NCBI RefSeq assembly: GCF_001043005.1
Contig: NZ_JYKZ01000003.1
Span: forward strand, 372,001 to 436,000
Direction: 5' to 3'
DNA from: Pseudomonas psychrophila
GTDB taxonomy: Bacteria; Pseudomonadota; Gammaproteobacteria; Pseudomonadales; Pseudomonadaceae
Length of the DNA stretch: 64,000 nt
Shown here: positions 53,915-62,454 of the stretch, one piece after another
Layout of the letters: every line of letters starts with the position of its first letter
Numbering within the stretch: the stretch's first letter is position 1
Made by a program: the position numbers and the translations under genes
The notes under the pieces: generated by a model
What the model was told of the DNA's origin: nothing
What the model saw: only the letters and a program-made list of their open reading frames with translations
The model's database searches: none

Positions 53915-53975
53915 GTTCGGGCTCCTTGGATGGGGCGCTAAAGCGGGCGGTCGATGGCTGACCGCCAGTGCGAAG

Positions 53976-54320
53976 TCAGTCCACTGAAACGATAGACTCA
54001 AGCTCGAAGTATTTGAAGCCGGCTTTGGCCAGGGCTTTTTTGGCCTCTTGCTCAGCGTTGAATCGGCTCAAATCCTTGGAGTCGTGCACAAACTGGGTTT
54101 CTTCGCCGTCAAAGACCTTCGTCACACGCATGGTGACGCGAAGAACCGGGCCACTGCGCTTTTTCGGCACAGGTGACTGAGCCTTGGCAGGTGCCGGAGC
54201 TTTCTTCGGGATTGGGGTGGTTTTTGCAGGGGCAGGTTCAACTTCAGGTTGAACAGGGGCAGCAGGTATATCAAGGCCGAGCGCTCTGCGCATGTCGTCC
54301 TCGGTGAATCCGGCACTCAT
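53976..54320 (-). CDS. conserved hypothetical protein with Pro/Ala/Lys linker
   Basis: A 114-residue protein I do not recognise. An N-terminal helix (FTEDDMRRALGLDIP) and a C-terminal mixed domain (GPVLRVTMRVTKVFDGEETQ, SRFNAEQEAKKALAKAGFKY) are joined by a low-complexity linker rich in Pro, Ala and Lys (residues about 20-55). The composition suggests a tethered cytoplasmic protein. Upstream of the UPF0149 gene by 61 bases in the same direction. Confidence 0.65.
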   Translation of the reverse strand: MSAGFTEDDMRRALGLDIPAAPVQPEVEPAPAKTTPIPKKAPAPAKAQSPVPKKRSGPVLRVTMRVTKVFDGEETQFVHDSKDLSRFNAEQEAKKALAKAGFKYFELESIVSVD

Positions 54321-54445
54321 TGATAAGACTCTTGTAATATAAAAGACGCGCTTATAGGGCAGCGATTCGGGTTATGGCAAGCAAATTTGTTCATAGGCTG
54401 CATATTATGGCCTTTTAATGGCTAAAAGTCCTTATCTGAACCGAT

Positions 54446-54859
54446 TCAGGTGTCGCGCAGCAAGTCGTGACCGTCCAGCAACTTGTAGGCAATTTCCGGG
54501 CGTTTCTCCAGGGCTCGGCGAATGGCGGCGGGAATGGCCTGCCGGGTTTTTCGGCACAACCCCGGCTGCTCGACAAGGCGGATTGAAATACCGCGCATGG
54601 TGCGAACTTCGTTAAACCCCGGGTCAATCTGCACTTCAATCCCCAGTTGCTCGTGCATGCGGCGCTGCATGTGTTCCAGATCGCTGAGGCTTTGAATATT
54701 CTCCAGTCGCTCCAGCAGCACCTTTTCGGCCTGGCGGGTCAGGTTGAAAATGCGCAGGTCGGTATCCGGTGTCGCCAACAGTTGTTCCCGCTCGCAGATG
54801 CAGGCGCCGGGTGGGCAGGGTGAGCGAGTCGCTGCTATGGGAGTCATGGGGCTCAGCAT
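54446..54859 (-). CDS. conserved hypothetical protein with CPPGACIC motif
   Basis: A 137-residue protein I do not recognise. Near the N-terminus it carries SPCPPGACICEREQLLA, three cysteines in a C-x4-C-x-C pattern that could bind metal. The rest is helical and charged (LTRQAEKVLLERLENIQSLS, LEHMQRRMHEQLGIEVQIDP) and ends RALEKRPEIAYKLLDGHDLL. No clear Shine-Dalgarno for either candidate ATG (54859 or 54847). Confidence 0.65.
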   Translation of the reverse strand: MLSPMTPIAATRSPCPPGACICEREQLLATPDTDLRIFNLTRQAEKVLLERLENIQSLSDLEHMQRRMHEQLGIEVQIDPGFNEVRTMRGISIRLVEQPGLCRKTRQAIPAAIRRALEKRPEIAYKLLDGHDLLRDT

Positions 54860-54873
54860 AGCTGCGCTACGAT

Positions 54874-55329
54874 TTAAGCGTCCAGCCGCAGCGCCATAAT
54901 CACGGTGCGTTCGGCACCGTGAAACTCATCGCGCACGGTGTGAAAACCCAGTTGTGCGTAGAACGATTCAGCGGTCAGCGAGGAGGGCACCCTCAGCTCT
55001 TCGACCTGCGCGGCAATGGCTGCCTCCATAAGGCGGGCCATCAATTGCTGACCAATACCGCGCCCCTGATGGCGCGGGCTGACAAAAACGCTGCGCACCA
55101 CCGCCTGATCGAGGCTGGCCGTACCCACCACATGCTGTTCAACCACTGCCACATACATTTGGCGTTGTTTCATCAGCGCCATGATCGAAGTCGGGCAGAA
55201 GTTCTGCTCTACCTGGGCGATCACCTCGGGGGAATAGTCCCGGGCGTTGGATTCCTGCAAGGCGGCAATCACCACCTTGCTGATTGCTTGGGCATCGACC
55301 GGCAGGGCGCGGCGAATCTGACACTGCAT
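54874..55329 (-). CDS. GNAT-family N-acetyltransferase
   Basis: A 151-residue acetyltransferase. SVFVSPRHQGRGIGQQLMAR is motif A with the Q/R-x-x-G-x-G acetyl-CoA loop; FYAQLGFHTVRDEF is motif B. The substrate is unknown. It lies 23 bases downstream of the threonine-dehydratase-like gene in the same direction, so the two may be co-transcribed. Confidence 0.9.
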   Translation of the reverse strand: MQCQIRRALPVDAQAISKVVIAALQESNARDYSPEVIAQVEQNFCPTSIMALMKQRQMYVAVVEQHVVGTASLDQAVVRSVFVSPRHQGRGIGQQLMARLMEAAIAAQVEELRVPSSLTAESFYAQLGFHTVRDEFHGAERTVIMALRLDA

Positions 55330-55352
55330 ACAGGCTCCTTGTTTTTCCAGGG

Positions 55353-56324
55353 TCAGGCTGCGGGGTCAGGGCCTTCGGCCAGAATCCCGGCATACAGCTG
55401 ACGGTCAATATTGGCACCGCTCAGAATGAGCGCCACCCGACGGCCTTGCTGGCTTGACTGCTCGCTGATCAACCCGGCCAGTGCCGCAGCACCCGCACCT
55501 TCGGCGGTGTTGTGGGTGGTTTCATGGTAGACCCGAATGGCGTGGGAGATCTGTTGATCGCAGACCCGAATCACCCGTGCCGCACCTTTGGCGATAATGT
55601 CCAATGCCTCGGGCAGCGGCTGACGACAGGCCAGGCCGTCGGCGAAGGTGTGGGCCGAGTCCGTGCACACCACGCGGCCTTGTTCGAAGCTTTGTGCAAA
55701 GGCATCGGCATGGGATGACACGACACCCACGATATCTGTATCCAGGCCCAGCAGATCACGGGCCTGAATCAGTCCGCAAATCCCGGAGCCCATGCCGATG
55801 GGCACATACACCGTGTCCAGTTCCTCCACCGCTTCCAACAACTCCAGAGCATAAGTGGCGACCCCGCGGATCAGGTCGTGATGGAACGCGGGCACCATAT
55901 GCCATTGATGCGTGGCTGCCAGTGTGGCGGCTTCGGCCCGCGCTTCGTCGAAGTCCTTGCCGCATTCAATGACGGTTGCGCCCAGCGCCCGCATGGCCGC
56001 ATTTTTTTCCTGAGAATTACCTACAGGCACCACGATACGGATCGGCAGCCCCATGCGCCGAGCCGCTAGCGCCAGGCTTTGCCCGTGATTACCGCGGGTT
56101 GCGGTGACCAGGCCTCTGGTATTCGGTTCCCGTGCCAGCAAGCCCTGGACATACAACAACCCGCCGCGCACTTTGAACGCACCGGTGGGCAAGTGGTTTT
56201 CATGCTTGACCCACACCGTGCAGCCCAGGCGCTGAGTCAGCAAAGGCCAGGCCAGTTGCGGTGTTGGCGCCAGGGTCTGGTAAACGGTTTGTGCTGCAAG
56301 GCGAAGGGCATTCAAGTCAAACAT
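55353..56324 (-). CDS. threonine/serine dehydratase-family PLP enzyme
   Basis: A 323-residue fold-type II PLP enzyme. WVKHENHLPTGAFKVRGGL contains the Schiff-base Lys (S/T-FK-x-RG), VTATRGNHGQSLALAARRM the Asn-containing loop, YVPIGMGSGICGLIQARDLL the phosphate-binding glycines. ACT domains are absent, as in catabolic and hydroxyamino-acid-specific members. It is divergent from a MocR regulator, a typical pairing, so its expression is probably triggered by an amino acid. Confidence 0.88.
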   Translation of the reverse strand: MFDLNALRLAAQTVYQTLAPTPQLAWPLLTQRLGCTVWVKHENHLPTGAFKVRGGLLYVQGLLAREPNTRGLVTATRGNHGQSLALAARRMGLPIRIVVPVGNSQEKNAAMRALGATVIECGKDFDEARAEAATLAATHQWHMVPAFHHDLIRGVATYALELLEAVEELDTVYVPIGMGSGICGLIQARDLLGLDTDIVGVVSSHADAFAQSFEQGRVVCTDSAHTFADGLACRQPLPEALDIIAKGAARVIRVCDQQISHAIRVYHETTHNTAEGAGAAALAGLISEQSSQQGRRVALILSGANIDRQLYAGILAEGPDPAA

Positions 56325-56369
56325 GGCGCACCGTCATCGAGGGGTTTGACTCGATTCTAGGCACAACGC

Positions 56370-56401
56370 ATTGTATGGGCCGATCCTTATATTGCATGGC
56401 C
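56370..56401. promoter_or_regulatory. direct repeat in the dehydratase-MocR gap
   Basis: ATTGTATGGGCC (56370) and ATTGCATGGCC (56391) are spaced 21 bases start to start, two helical turns. MocR regulators usually bind direct repeats of this spacing, and the second copy touches the mocR start region. Confidence 0.55.
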
Positions 56402-56409
56402 AACAATAA

Positions 56410-57747
56410 ATGTGGATACCGACGCTCAGCGAAAAGGACCAGCCGCGCTATTTGGCGCTGGTCGATGCAATCACCCAGGCCATAGCCTGTGGCGAGCTGC
56501 AACCCGGCGCACGTTTGCCGCCACAGCGGCGTCTGGCCTGGGCGCTGGGCTGGAACCCCAGCACGACCATGCAGGCCTATCGCGAGGCGGCACGCCGGCA
56601 TCTGGTCTCGGGCGAGGTGGGCCGTGGCACTTATGTATTGGCCAGCAGCCAGGAAGCGACCCTGTTCAGGTTGCAACAGGCCGATGAAAACGCCGCGCGC
56701 ATCGACCTGCGAACCAACGTGCCGGCCATTGATCACCTCGGTGAGCATGATGCGCAGGCGTTGTCATGGCTACTCGACAGTCGCCAGGCAATCCGTTTGC
56801 AGGGTTACTTGAGCGCGGCGGATTTACTGCTGGCACGGGTGCAGGGCGCGACCTGGTTCAAGGGGCGCGGGCTGGACCTGAACGTGGATCACATCATGCC
56901 GTGTACCGGCGCCCAGCAAGGGCTGTTCACGGTGCTCTTGTCGTTGTGCCAGGCAGGCGAACCGGTGCTGGTCGAGGCGTTTACCGCTCCCGGGATCAAG
57001 GCTGCCTGCGCACAACTGCGCCTGCCCATGCACGGTGTAGCGCTTGACCGGGAAGGCATCGTGGCGGAGGACTTCGACCGGATGATTCGAGCGACGGGGG
57101 CGCGGATTGCCGTACTGACGCCGACCCTGCAAAACCCTACATCGGCAGTCATGAGCATTGAGCGCAAACAGGCCATTGCCCATGTCGCCCGGCGTCACGG
57201 TGTACTGATCATTGAGGATGACGTGTACGGGGCTCTCACCGACAGCCCGCCGTTGTACCGGTTTTTACCCGAGCTATCGGTGCTGGTCAGCAGCTTGTCC
57301 AAGACCGTTGCGGCAGGCGTGCGTTTGGGGTGGATTGTCGCAAGTCCTGAATTGCTGGCCCGCATTGATCCCTATGCGCAGTCCGCGCACTGGGGGGTAT
57401 CGCCCCTGTGCATGGCCATTGCTTGCCAATGGATTGGCGACGGCACTGCGCAAGCGCGTGTGCAGTGGCAAACCGGGGAAGTCGCCCGGCGCTGGCGGCT
57501 GGCAAAAAAGATCCTGGGCCCCGGGATGTACCAGACACAAACGCCATCGCCTCATATCTGGCTGACGGTGCCCGACAGTGAGATTCCGCTCGCCGAGGCT
57601 TGCCGCGCCGCGGGGGTTGACGTGGTGCCTGCGGACGTATTTACGGTCAAACCCACCGCGACCAATGCAGTGCGCATCAGCCTGACAGCGGCTGCGAGTA
57701 TCCAGGTTCTGAAGGTGGCGCTGGAGCGGATTGCGGGTAAGTGCTAA
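56410..57747 (+). CDS. MocR-type regulator (GntR HTH fused to aminotransferase domain)
   Basis: A 445-residue regulator. Residues about 10-75 are a GntR winged helix (YLALVDAITQAIACGELQPG, LAWALGWNPSTTMQAYREAA, HLVSGEVGRGTYVL), and residues about 110-440 a class I aminotransferase-like domain with ALQNPTS-like LTPTLQNPTSAVMS, IIEDDVYGALTD (PLP Asp, Tyr) and SLSKTVAAGVRLGWIV (PLP Lys). It should sense PLP plus an amino compound and control the divergent dehydratase gene and itself. Confidence 0.92.
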   Translation: MWIPTLSEKDQPRYLALVDAITQAIACGELQPGARLPPQRRLAWALGWNPSTTMQAYREAARRHLVSGEVGRGTYVLASSQEATLFRLQQADENAARIDLRTNVPAIDHLGEHDAQALSWLLDSRQAIRLQGYLSAADLLLARVQGATWFKGRGLDLNVDHIMPCTGAQQGLFTVLLSLCQAGEPVLVEAFTAPGIKAACAQLRLPMHGVALDREGIVAEDFDRMIRATGARIAVLTPTLQNPTSAVMSIERKQAIAHVARRHGVLIIEDDVYGALTDSPPLYRFLPELSVLVSSLSKTVAAGVRLGWIVASPELLARIDPYAQSAHWGVSPLCMAIACQWIGDGTAQARVQWQTGEVARRWRLAKKILGPGMYQTQTPSPHIWLTVPDSEIPLAEACRAAGVDVVPADVFTVKPTATNAVRISLTAAASIQVLKVALERIAGKC

Positions 57748-57965
57748 AGGGTACTCGCGATCCGTAGCAGCACCTGCGTTCGACCTTCTGTGATGGGCAT
57801 TTGTGGCGTTCAGGTAATCGAATGGCTACAGCAAAGGCAAAGGCGATAAACAGCAAAAACCCTCGCCCACCCCTCTGCCTGATAAACCGAAGAGGCTTAT
57901 CTTGTGACCGCTGCGCCCAAAGGTCTTGTGTATCCTTTACCGCCCGAACTGTCCAAGGAACCCTC

Positions 57966-58190
57966 ATGCGCAGAGAAATTGGCTACTGGCACCGAGAAGG
58001 TCGCGAGTTGTTCTATTACCTGGAATTCAAGCCCGAAACCGCCGAGTTCTACCTCACCTGCGAACACACGCCCCGGGAAGGCGAGGGCAGCGTCCGTTCG
58101 GTGTTGCTCAGCGAAGCCCGGGGTGAGCGCTATTACGAAGATGCGTTGTTGATCATCAAAGAGGAACTGTTCAAGCAATACACCCTCTGA
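57966..58190 (+). CDS. small conserved hypothetical protein
   Basis: A 74-residue protein starting MRREIGYWHREGRELFYYL. It is rich in Glu, Arg and Tyr, with FYLTCEHTPREGEGSVRSVL in the centre and IIKEELFKQYTL at the end; it looks compact and cytoplasmic. I do not recognise a family. A longer frame from 57801 has no support; the ATG at 57966 follows AAGGAA. Confidence 0.65.
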   Translation: MRREIGYWHREGRELFYYLEFKPETAEFYLTCEHTPREGEGSVRSVLLSEARGERYYEDALLIIKEELFKQYTL

Positions 58191-58298
58191 GTGGGGTCGC
58201 GATCAATGATCTGGTTTGAGGCCAGGGCAAGATGTGTCGATAATGCCGCGGGCCCGGCAGGTGCCGGGTCAGGAAGTTGCAATTCAAAGGAGCTGTAG

Positions 58299-58901
58299 AT
58301 GCGCGTGTTTTATATCTTTACCCTGTTGGGCACCTTGTTGTTGGCCGGTTGCGCAAGCAACCCCATGGACCCGGTAGCTGACCAGACGGTGCAGCCACCT
58401 GCGCCAGGCATGTCACAAGTCGTGTTCATGCGCGATGCCTACACCGGCAAAGCCATTGTTTCCTCGCTGTATGACGTGACCGATGGCAAGACCCAATTCA
58501 TTGGTGTAATGGCCAACGGCACGAAAATCGTTCATCCCGCCACCCCAGGCAAACACACCTACATGGTGGTGTCCGAAGCGGCTGACTTTATGGAAGCCGA
58601 CCTTGTGGCAGGCAAAACCTATTACGCGCTGGTAACGCCGCGCATGGGTTTGTGGAAAGCTCGCTTTTCACTGTGGCCGATCAGCAATGACCCCGAAGCG
58701 TCACACAGCCTGAAGTCCAAGAACTTCAAAGAATGGGTTGAAGACACGGAGATGGTGACCAACTCGCCGAAGTCTCTGGCCTGGTATGAGCGAGTCAAAG
58801 CCAGCGTCGAGAAAAAGCGCGCTGAATACTGGCCGGTCTGGCAGGAAAAAAGTGCTGACGCAGTTGCCGAGCGTACGCTCAAGCCAACCGATGGTTTGTA
58901 A
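58299..58901 (+). CDS. lipoprotein, DUF2846-like
   Basis: A 200-residue lipoprotein: the signal peptide ends in LLLAGC (lipobox, Cys at residue 18). A beta-rich central domain holds MSQVVFMRDAYTGKAIVSSL, PGKHTYMVVSEAADFMEADL and GKTYYALVTPRMGLWKARFS, a pattern seen in DUF2846-type lipoproteins; the C-terminus is helical and charged. AAAGGAG lies 9 bases before the ATG. Envelope location is clear, function is not. Confidence 0.78.
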   Translation: MRVFYIFTLLGTLLLAGCASNPMDPVADQTVQPPAPGMSQVVFMRDAYTGKAIVSSLYDVTDGKTQFIGVMANGTKIVHPATPGKHTYMVVSEAADFMEADLVAGKTYYALVTPRMGLWKARFSLWPISNDPEASHSLKSKNFKEWVEDTEMVTNSPKSLAWYERVKASVEKKRAEYWPVWQEKSADAVAERTLKPTDGL

Positions 58902-58946
58902 CACCTGAGCCGAGGGCAGGGTGGTGTCGTTGACATTGCCCTGCTC

Positions 58947-59624
58947 TTATCTCACCACTTCACTGACCTGCAACACCCAGGCAATCGCCTGCGTCTTGTC
59001 ATCCCACACATACCGAAAATGCTGGCCTTGCACCGGTAGCGACAGCGCAGGTGGACGGAACGCGGCCACGCATTCGTGTCCCTCAAGGCGCACGCTCTTG
59101 TAGAGCAGCCCCCAGGCGCCGTTTTCCCGCAAAGGCCGGGCGAATGCCTGAGACAGACCATATGCGCACGGTGACGGTTGATGCAGCTGCGGGTCGCCAC
59201 GCACATCGATCATCGGCTGCACCACGCGGTTGATATAGGTACGCATGGTGATTTCGATACTGGGCTCCTGTGTCGCCCGCCAGAATTGCTCCTGATGAAA
59301 ACAGGTTTCTGCGATTGCCGCGTCAACGCTGTTGGCGCAGTAGTACACGCCGTAGCTGCCATCGGTAAAACGGCTGGCACGGCCAATATGGGTAAAAGCC
59401 GCCATCACGGGCGTTGAGCCTTCTCCACACAGGCGGTCTTCAGGCCGGACCCTGTTCAGCACTCCCGCCTGATCACGCAACCTGTCATTGGTCAGGCTTT
59501 CGAGGGCGAAGGCGATCTCCAGATCGGCCGGGTCCAGGGTGTCTTCAAACACTGAAATGGGCGGGAAGGCGCTGTTGACGATGCGATAAGCCTTGTTCCA
59601 CTCAGGCAGCATTGCATCTGGCAT
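58947..59624 (-). CDS. RES-domain toxin
   Basis: A 225-residue RES-family protein; characterised members degrade NAD+ and stop growth. Core motifs: LNRVRPEDRLCGEGSTPVMA (Arg and Glu), ASRFTDGSYGVYYCANSVDA (Tyr) with AIAETCFHQEQF (Glu), and the later SVRLEGHECVAAFRPPALS. Start overlaps the antitoxin stop by one to two bases, the standard RES-Xre arrangement. The antitoxin-first order is also standard. Confidence 0.9.
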   Translation of the reverse strand: MPDAMLPEWNKAYRIVNSAFPPISVFEDTLDPADLEIAFALESLTNDRLRDQAGVLNRVRPEDRLCGEGSTPVMAAFTHIGRASRFTDGSYGVYYCANSVDAAIAETCFHQEQFWRATQEPSIEITMRTYINRVVQPMIDVRGDPQLHQPSPCAYGLSQAFARPLRENGAWGLLYKSVRLEGHECVAAFRPPALSLPVQGQHFRYVWDDKTQAIAWVLQVSEVVR

Positions 59625-60025
59625 CAGCCGCGTACTCCATCGAGGTAGCGGCGCACATCCGCCAGGTCGACGACCTGACCTGCGAGCATGTAGCTCAAGG
59701 CGCTCTGACCATTGAATGGCGCAGCAGTGTTGGGTTTATGAACCCACTCATAGGCACGTTCAGGTTGATTGCTGAACAGGATGCGCAAAGCCTTGTGCAC
59801 GCCCATCAGGTACGAAATGCGCTCCAGAGTGTCATGGGGCAAGCGTACGTTTGGCAGCTTTTTGTACTTGAAGTAAGTGGTATTGCCAATGGAGCCGAGC
59901 AGGGTGCACTGCTGATCCTTGGTACAGCCCCAATGCTCCATCAAGCTGAAGAAAAAAGTCAGTGCAACCCGGCCGGCATCGCCGCTGGTGATATCGGGTT
60001 CGGGGTGTTTGGCTACCAGGTGCAT
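59624..60025 (-). CDS. Xre/MbcA/ParS-type antitoxin (DUF2384)
   Basis: A 133-residue antitoxin. The N-terminal half is an Xre-like helix bundle (GRVALTFFFSLMEHWGCTKD, LLGSIGNTTYFKYKKLPN), and the C-terminal half is the toxin-binding domain (ISYLMGVHKALRILFSNQPE, AYEWVHKPNTAAPFNGQSAL, MLAGQVVDLADVRRYLDGV). It covers the RES active site and represses the operon. GGAGG lies 7 bases before the ATG. Confidence 0.9.
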   Translation of the reverse strand: MHLVAKHPEPDITSGDAGRVALTFFFSLMEHWGCTKDQQCTLLGSIGNTTYFKYKKLPNVRLPHDTLERISYLMGVHKALRILFSNQPERAYEWVHKPNTAAPFNGQSALSYMLAGQVVDLADVRRYLDGVRG

Positions 60026-60072
60026 GGCCGCCTCCAGAAAGTTGATATGGCCAGCTTACTCCGGATACGACT

Positions 60073-60110
60073 ATTTTCAATAAATTAGTTCACATTTGAA
60101 TTATGAAAAT
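60073..60110. promoter_or_regulatory. AT-rich nested palindrome upstream of the RES-Xre operon
   Basis: ATTTTCA (60073) and TGAAAAT (60104) bracket a nested TTCA-CATT-TGAA (60089-60100). It covers the expected promoter of the antitoxin gene and is the candidate autoregulatory operator. Confidence 0.5.
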
Positions 60111-60132
60111 ATGACTGCATGGTCTTACAAGT

Positions 60133-60650
60133 GCCGGGGACGCTGTTTATGAGAACGATCGCGGTGATGCCTTCGCGAGCGGGCTCGCTCCCACTTCAAC
60201 TTCGGTGCCCACAGAATTCGAGCCTTGCAGGAATTATTGTGGGAGTGAGCCTGCTCGCGATGCCGGGGACGCGGTTTATCCGAACGATCGCGGTGATGCC
60301 TTCGCGAGCGGGCTCGCTCCCACAGGGACTTTGGCGCCCACAGAATTCGAGCCTTGCAGGGTTTATTGTGGGAGCGAGCCTGCTCGCGATGCAGGCGACG
60401 CGGTTTATGCGAACGATCGCGGTGATGCCTTCGCGAGCGGGCTCGCTCCCACAGGGACTTTGGCGCCTACAGAATTCGAGCCTGCAGGGATGATTGTGGG
60501 AGTGAGCCTGCTCCCGATGCAGGCGACGCGGTGTATCCGAATGATCGCGGAGATGCCTTCGCGAGCGGGCTCGCTCCCACAGGGACTTCGGCGCCTACAG
60601 AATGTGTGCCTTGCAGGGATGATTGTGGGAGCGAGCCTGCTCGCGATGGC
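60133..60650. repeat. tandem array of four 129-bp REP-pair units
   Basis: Units start at 60133, 60262, 60391 and 60519 (spacings 129, 129, 128). Each begins GC(C/A)GG(G/C)GACGC, continues ATCGCGGTGATGCCTTCGCG, an inward REP arm, GGGACTT(T/C)GGCGCC, CAGAATTCGAGCC and a second, opposite REP arm. Because 129 is a multiple of three, spurious open frames run through the array. The four copies differ at a few positions, so the array is not a collapse artefact of one copy. Confidence 0.93.
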
Positions 60651-60666
60651 AGCACAGAACTACCAC

Positions 60667-61776
60667 TCAGCCCATTGGCAAGGCCTTTGCCCGGTTCATG
60701 CACCGCGCCCGCCGTTCATCCACCCGCTTGGCAAACCAGGCGGTGGTCAGGTTGCGGGTGATCTTGGGACTTTGCAGAGTGATGCCCGGCAGCACGGCGC
60801 GGGGCAGGGGTTTGCCTTGCTGGCGGTCGGCGAGGGCGAAGACGCTCTGGTAAAGGTCCGTGTCGTTAAATTCCAGGCTGTCACCTTTTTCGAGTTGGCG
60901 GCGGATGGCGTTGTTGCTTAAGCCCACCTGTTTGCCAAGGGCGCGCACCGCCAATTCGGTGGAGCCAAGTTTGTAGGACCCCGGGATGGTCAAGTCGCCA
61001 TCCAATGCCAGCGGAATGCCGGACGCGCGGCTAACAGCATTCTGAAAAGCGGCATTGCGACTGGCATACCAGCCCGCATTAAAGTCGGCAAAACGGTACA
61101 GCGATTGTGTGTAATCCACCGGGTAGCCCAGCAAGTGGGCGATACCAAAGTACATGCCGCCGCGTCGGGTGAAGACTTCCTGACGGATCGAGTGTGCAAC
61201 GGGGTAAGGATACTCCCGCGCCCGTTGCTCGGCGAAGGCGATGCTGACCTGCATAGGGCCTGCGGTGTGAACCGGGTTCAAGCCGCCAAACAGGCTTTTG
61301 CCTAATGGCACCATGCCGATAAAGTCATCAAAAATGGCGCTCAGCTGGCCTTCGGTGCGGGCCGTGTCCAGTCGTTGATTGTAGGTCTTGCCATTGGGCG
61401 AGGTGATGCTCAGGGCGCTGCGCACCAAAAACTCGGGGATATGCAGTGTGCTGGCGCGGCGGTTGATTTCCGAGCGGGCGATGGTGGCAAGCCCAGGCAC
61501 CGGCGGATCAGCTTGAAAGGTCGACTCCTGCTCGGTCACCGCCAGCACGGAGCACAGGTTCTCATCGGTGGGGGCCAGCCCCTGAGCGGTAAACGCGACC
61601 TGGATATCCGCCGCCCAGCCCTGGCGGTCCGCGGTTTTCACCGGGAGCAATTGCACAATGCGTGCCCGTGCCTGGTCGGGGGTGATATCCGGGGTTGTCC
61701 GCGACCCCTGGGTACCGCAACCCGCCACTACCACCAGGGGCATCACCGATAAAAAACACCTGAAGAATCGATTCAC
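60667..61776 (-). CDS. DUF1615 lipoprotein, lysozyme-like
   Basis: A 369-residue lipoprotein with lipobox VVAGC near residue 20 and a GTG start at 61776 (AAAGGAG nine bases upstream). The body matches the DUF1615 pattern: DIQVAFTAQGLAPTDENLCS, VLAVTEQESTFQADPPVPGL, and GPMQVSIAFAEQRAREYPYP. The E-Q-E-S-T-F followed by a G-P-M-Q-V is reminiscent of lytic-transglycosylase active sites, so a peptidoglycan-active enzyme is possible. It ends right at the REP array, antisense to the array's spurious frames. Confidence 0.75.
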   Translation of the reverse strand: MNRFFRCFLSVMPLVVVAGCGTQGSRTTPDITPDQARARIVQLLPVKTADRQGWAADIQVAFTAQGLAPTDENLCSVLAVTEQESTFQADPPVPGLATIARSEINRRASTLHIPEFLVRSALSITSPNGKTYNQRLDTARTEGQLSAIFDDFIGMVPLGKSLFGGLNPVHTAGPMQVSIAFAEQRAREYPYPVAHSIRQEVFTRRGGMYFGIAHLLGYPVDYTQSLYRFADFNAGWYASRNAAFQNAVSRASGIPLALDGDLTIPGSYKLGSTELAVRALGKQVGLSNNAIRRQLEKGDSLEFNDTDLYQSVFALADRQQGKPLPRAVLPGITLQSPKITRNLTTAWFAKRVDERRARCMNRAKALPMG

Positions 61777-61808
61777 CCGATACAACTCCTTTAAATATGC
61801 CCTGCCAA

Positions 61809-62150
61809 TCAATCGTCGCGCGTGAGCACTTCCAGCAGTTCGATCTCAAACCGGAGGTTGGAGTTCGGTGTGATGTGCGCGCCCATGCTTCTTTCACCAT
61901 AGGCCAGGTGTGCTGGTACCTGCAGTGCGCGTTTGCCTCCGACCTTCATGCCCATCAGACCGATATCCCAGCCTTTAATCACGCGCCCTGTGCCGATAAC
62001 GCACTGGAACGGCTTACCGCGCTCAAACGATGAGTCGAATACCGTGCCATCTTCGAGCCAGCCGGTGTAGTGCGTAGTGATCAATGCACCTTTGGCCACG
62101 GCCTTGCCGTCGCCCGGCAAGAGGTCAGTGATTTGCAGTTCGTCTGTCAT
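61809..62150 (-). CDS. FKBP-type peptidyl-prolyl cis-trans isomerase
   Basis: A 113-residue single-domain FKBP: KGALITTHYTGWLEDGTVFD, SSFERGKPFQCVIGTGRVIK, GWDIGLMGMKVGGKRALQV, PAHLAYGERSMGAHITPNSN and LRFEIELLEV follow the family order, with the aromatic pocket residues kept. No signal peptide is seen, so it is cytoplasmic. Start at ATG 62150; the longer frame is unsupported. 32 bases separate it from the DUF1615 gene, so they may share a message. Confidence 0.93.
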   Translation of the reverse strand: MTDELQITDLLPGDGKAVAKGALITTHYTGWLEDGTVFDSSFERGKPFQCVIGTGRVIKGWDIGLMGMKVGGKRALQVPAHLAYGERSMGAHITPNSNLRFEIELLEVLTRDD

Positions 62151-62283
62151 GGTGGTGGGACTCAAAAAGTAGGATGAACGATTGTTCCGGGCAGGGTTTT
62201 TCTCAATTTGAAGGCGGTTTTGCAATTGTTTTGATTCTTTTTATGTAGGAAAAGGCTCTAAAACAAAGGGATCGGGGAACTTT

Positions 62284-62340
62284 GCAATGAGGATCATTGT
62301 CAATTGCGCTTTACTCTCAAGTGAGAATGTTTATCATTGC
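62284..62340 (+). promoter_or_regulatory. two Fur-box-like sites before the FepA-type receptor
   Basis: GCAATGAGGATCATTGTCA (62284-62302) and TGAGAATGTTTATCATTGC (62322-62340). Both resemble the GATAATGATAATCATTATC consensus (the second contains GAGAATG and TATCATT). They lie about 115-170 bases upstream of the start codon and imply iron repression. Confidence 0.68.
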
Positions 62341-62454
62341 AGCCCTGGCAGTGCCGGGGAACGCTAAACACGTAGGTCCTTTCAAGGTCGTGCGTCAGCA
62401 ATTTCCAGCCCTTGGCCTGCTGAGCACACTCCATTGTTAAGGGATCAACTGGAC

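Noticed and set aside
60119..60921. Open frames of 124 and 238 codons on the plus strand through the REP array
   Set aside because: They translate the 129-bp repeat (period divisible by three) and then the antisense of the DUF1615 gene; no protein family, no Shine-Dalgarno.
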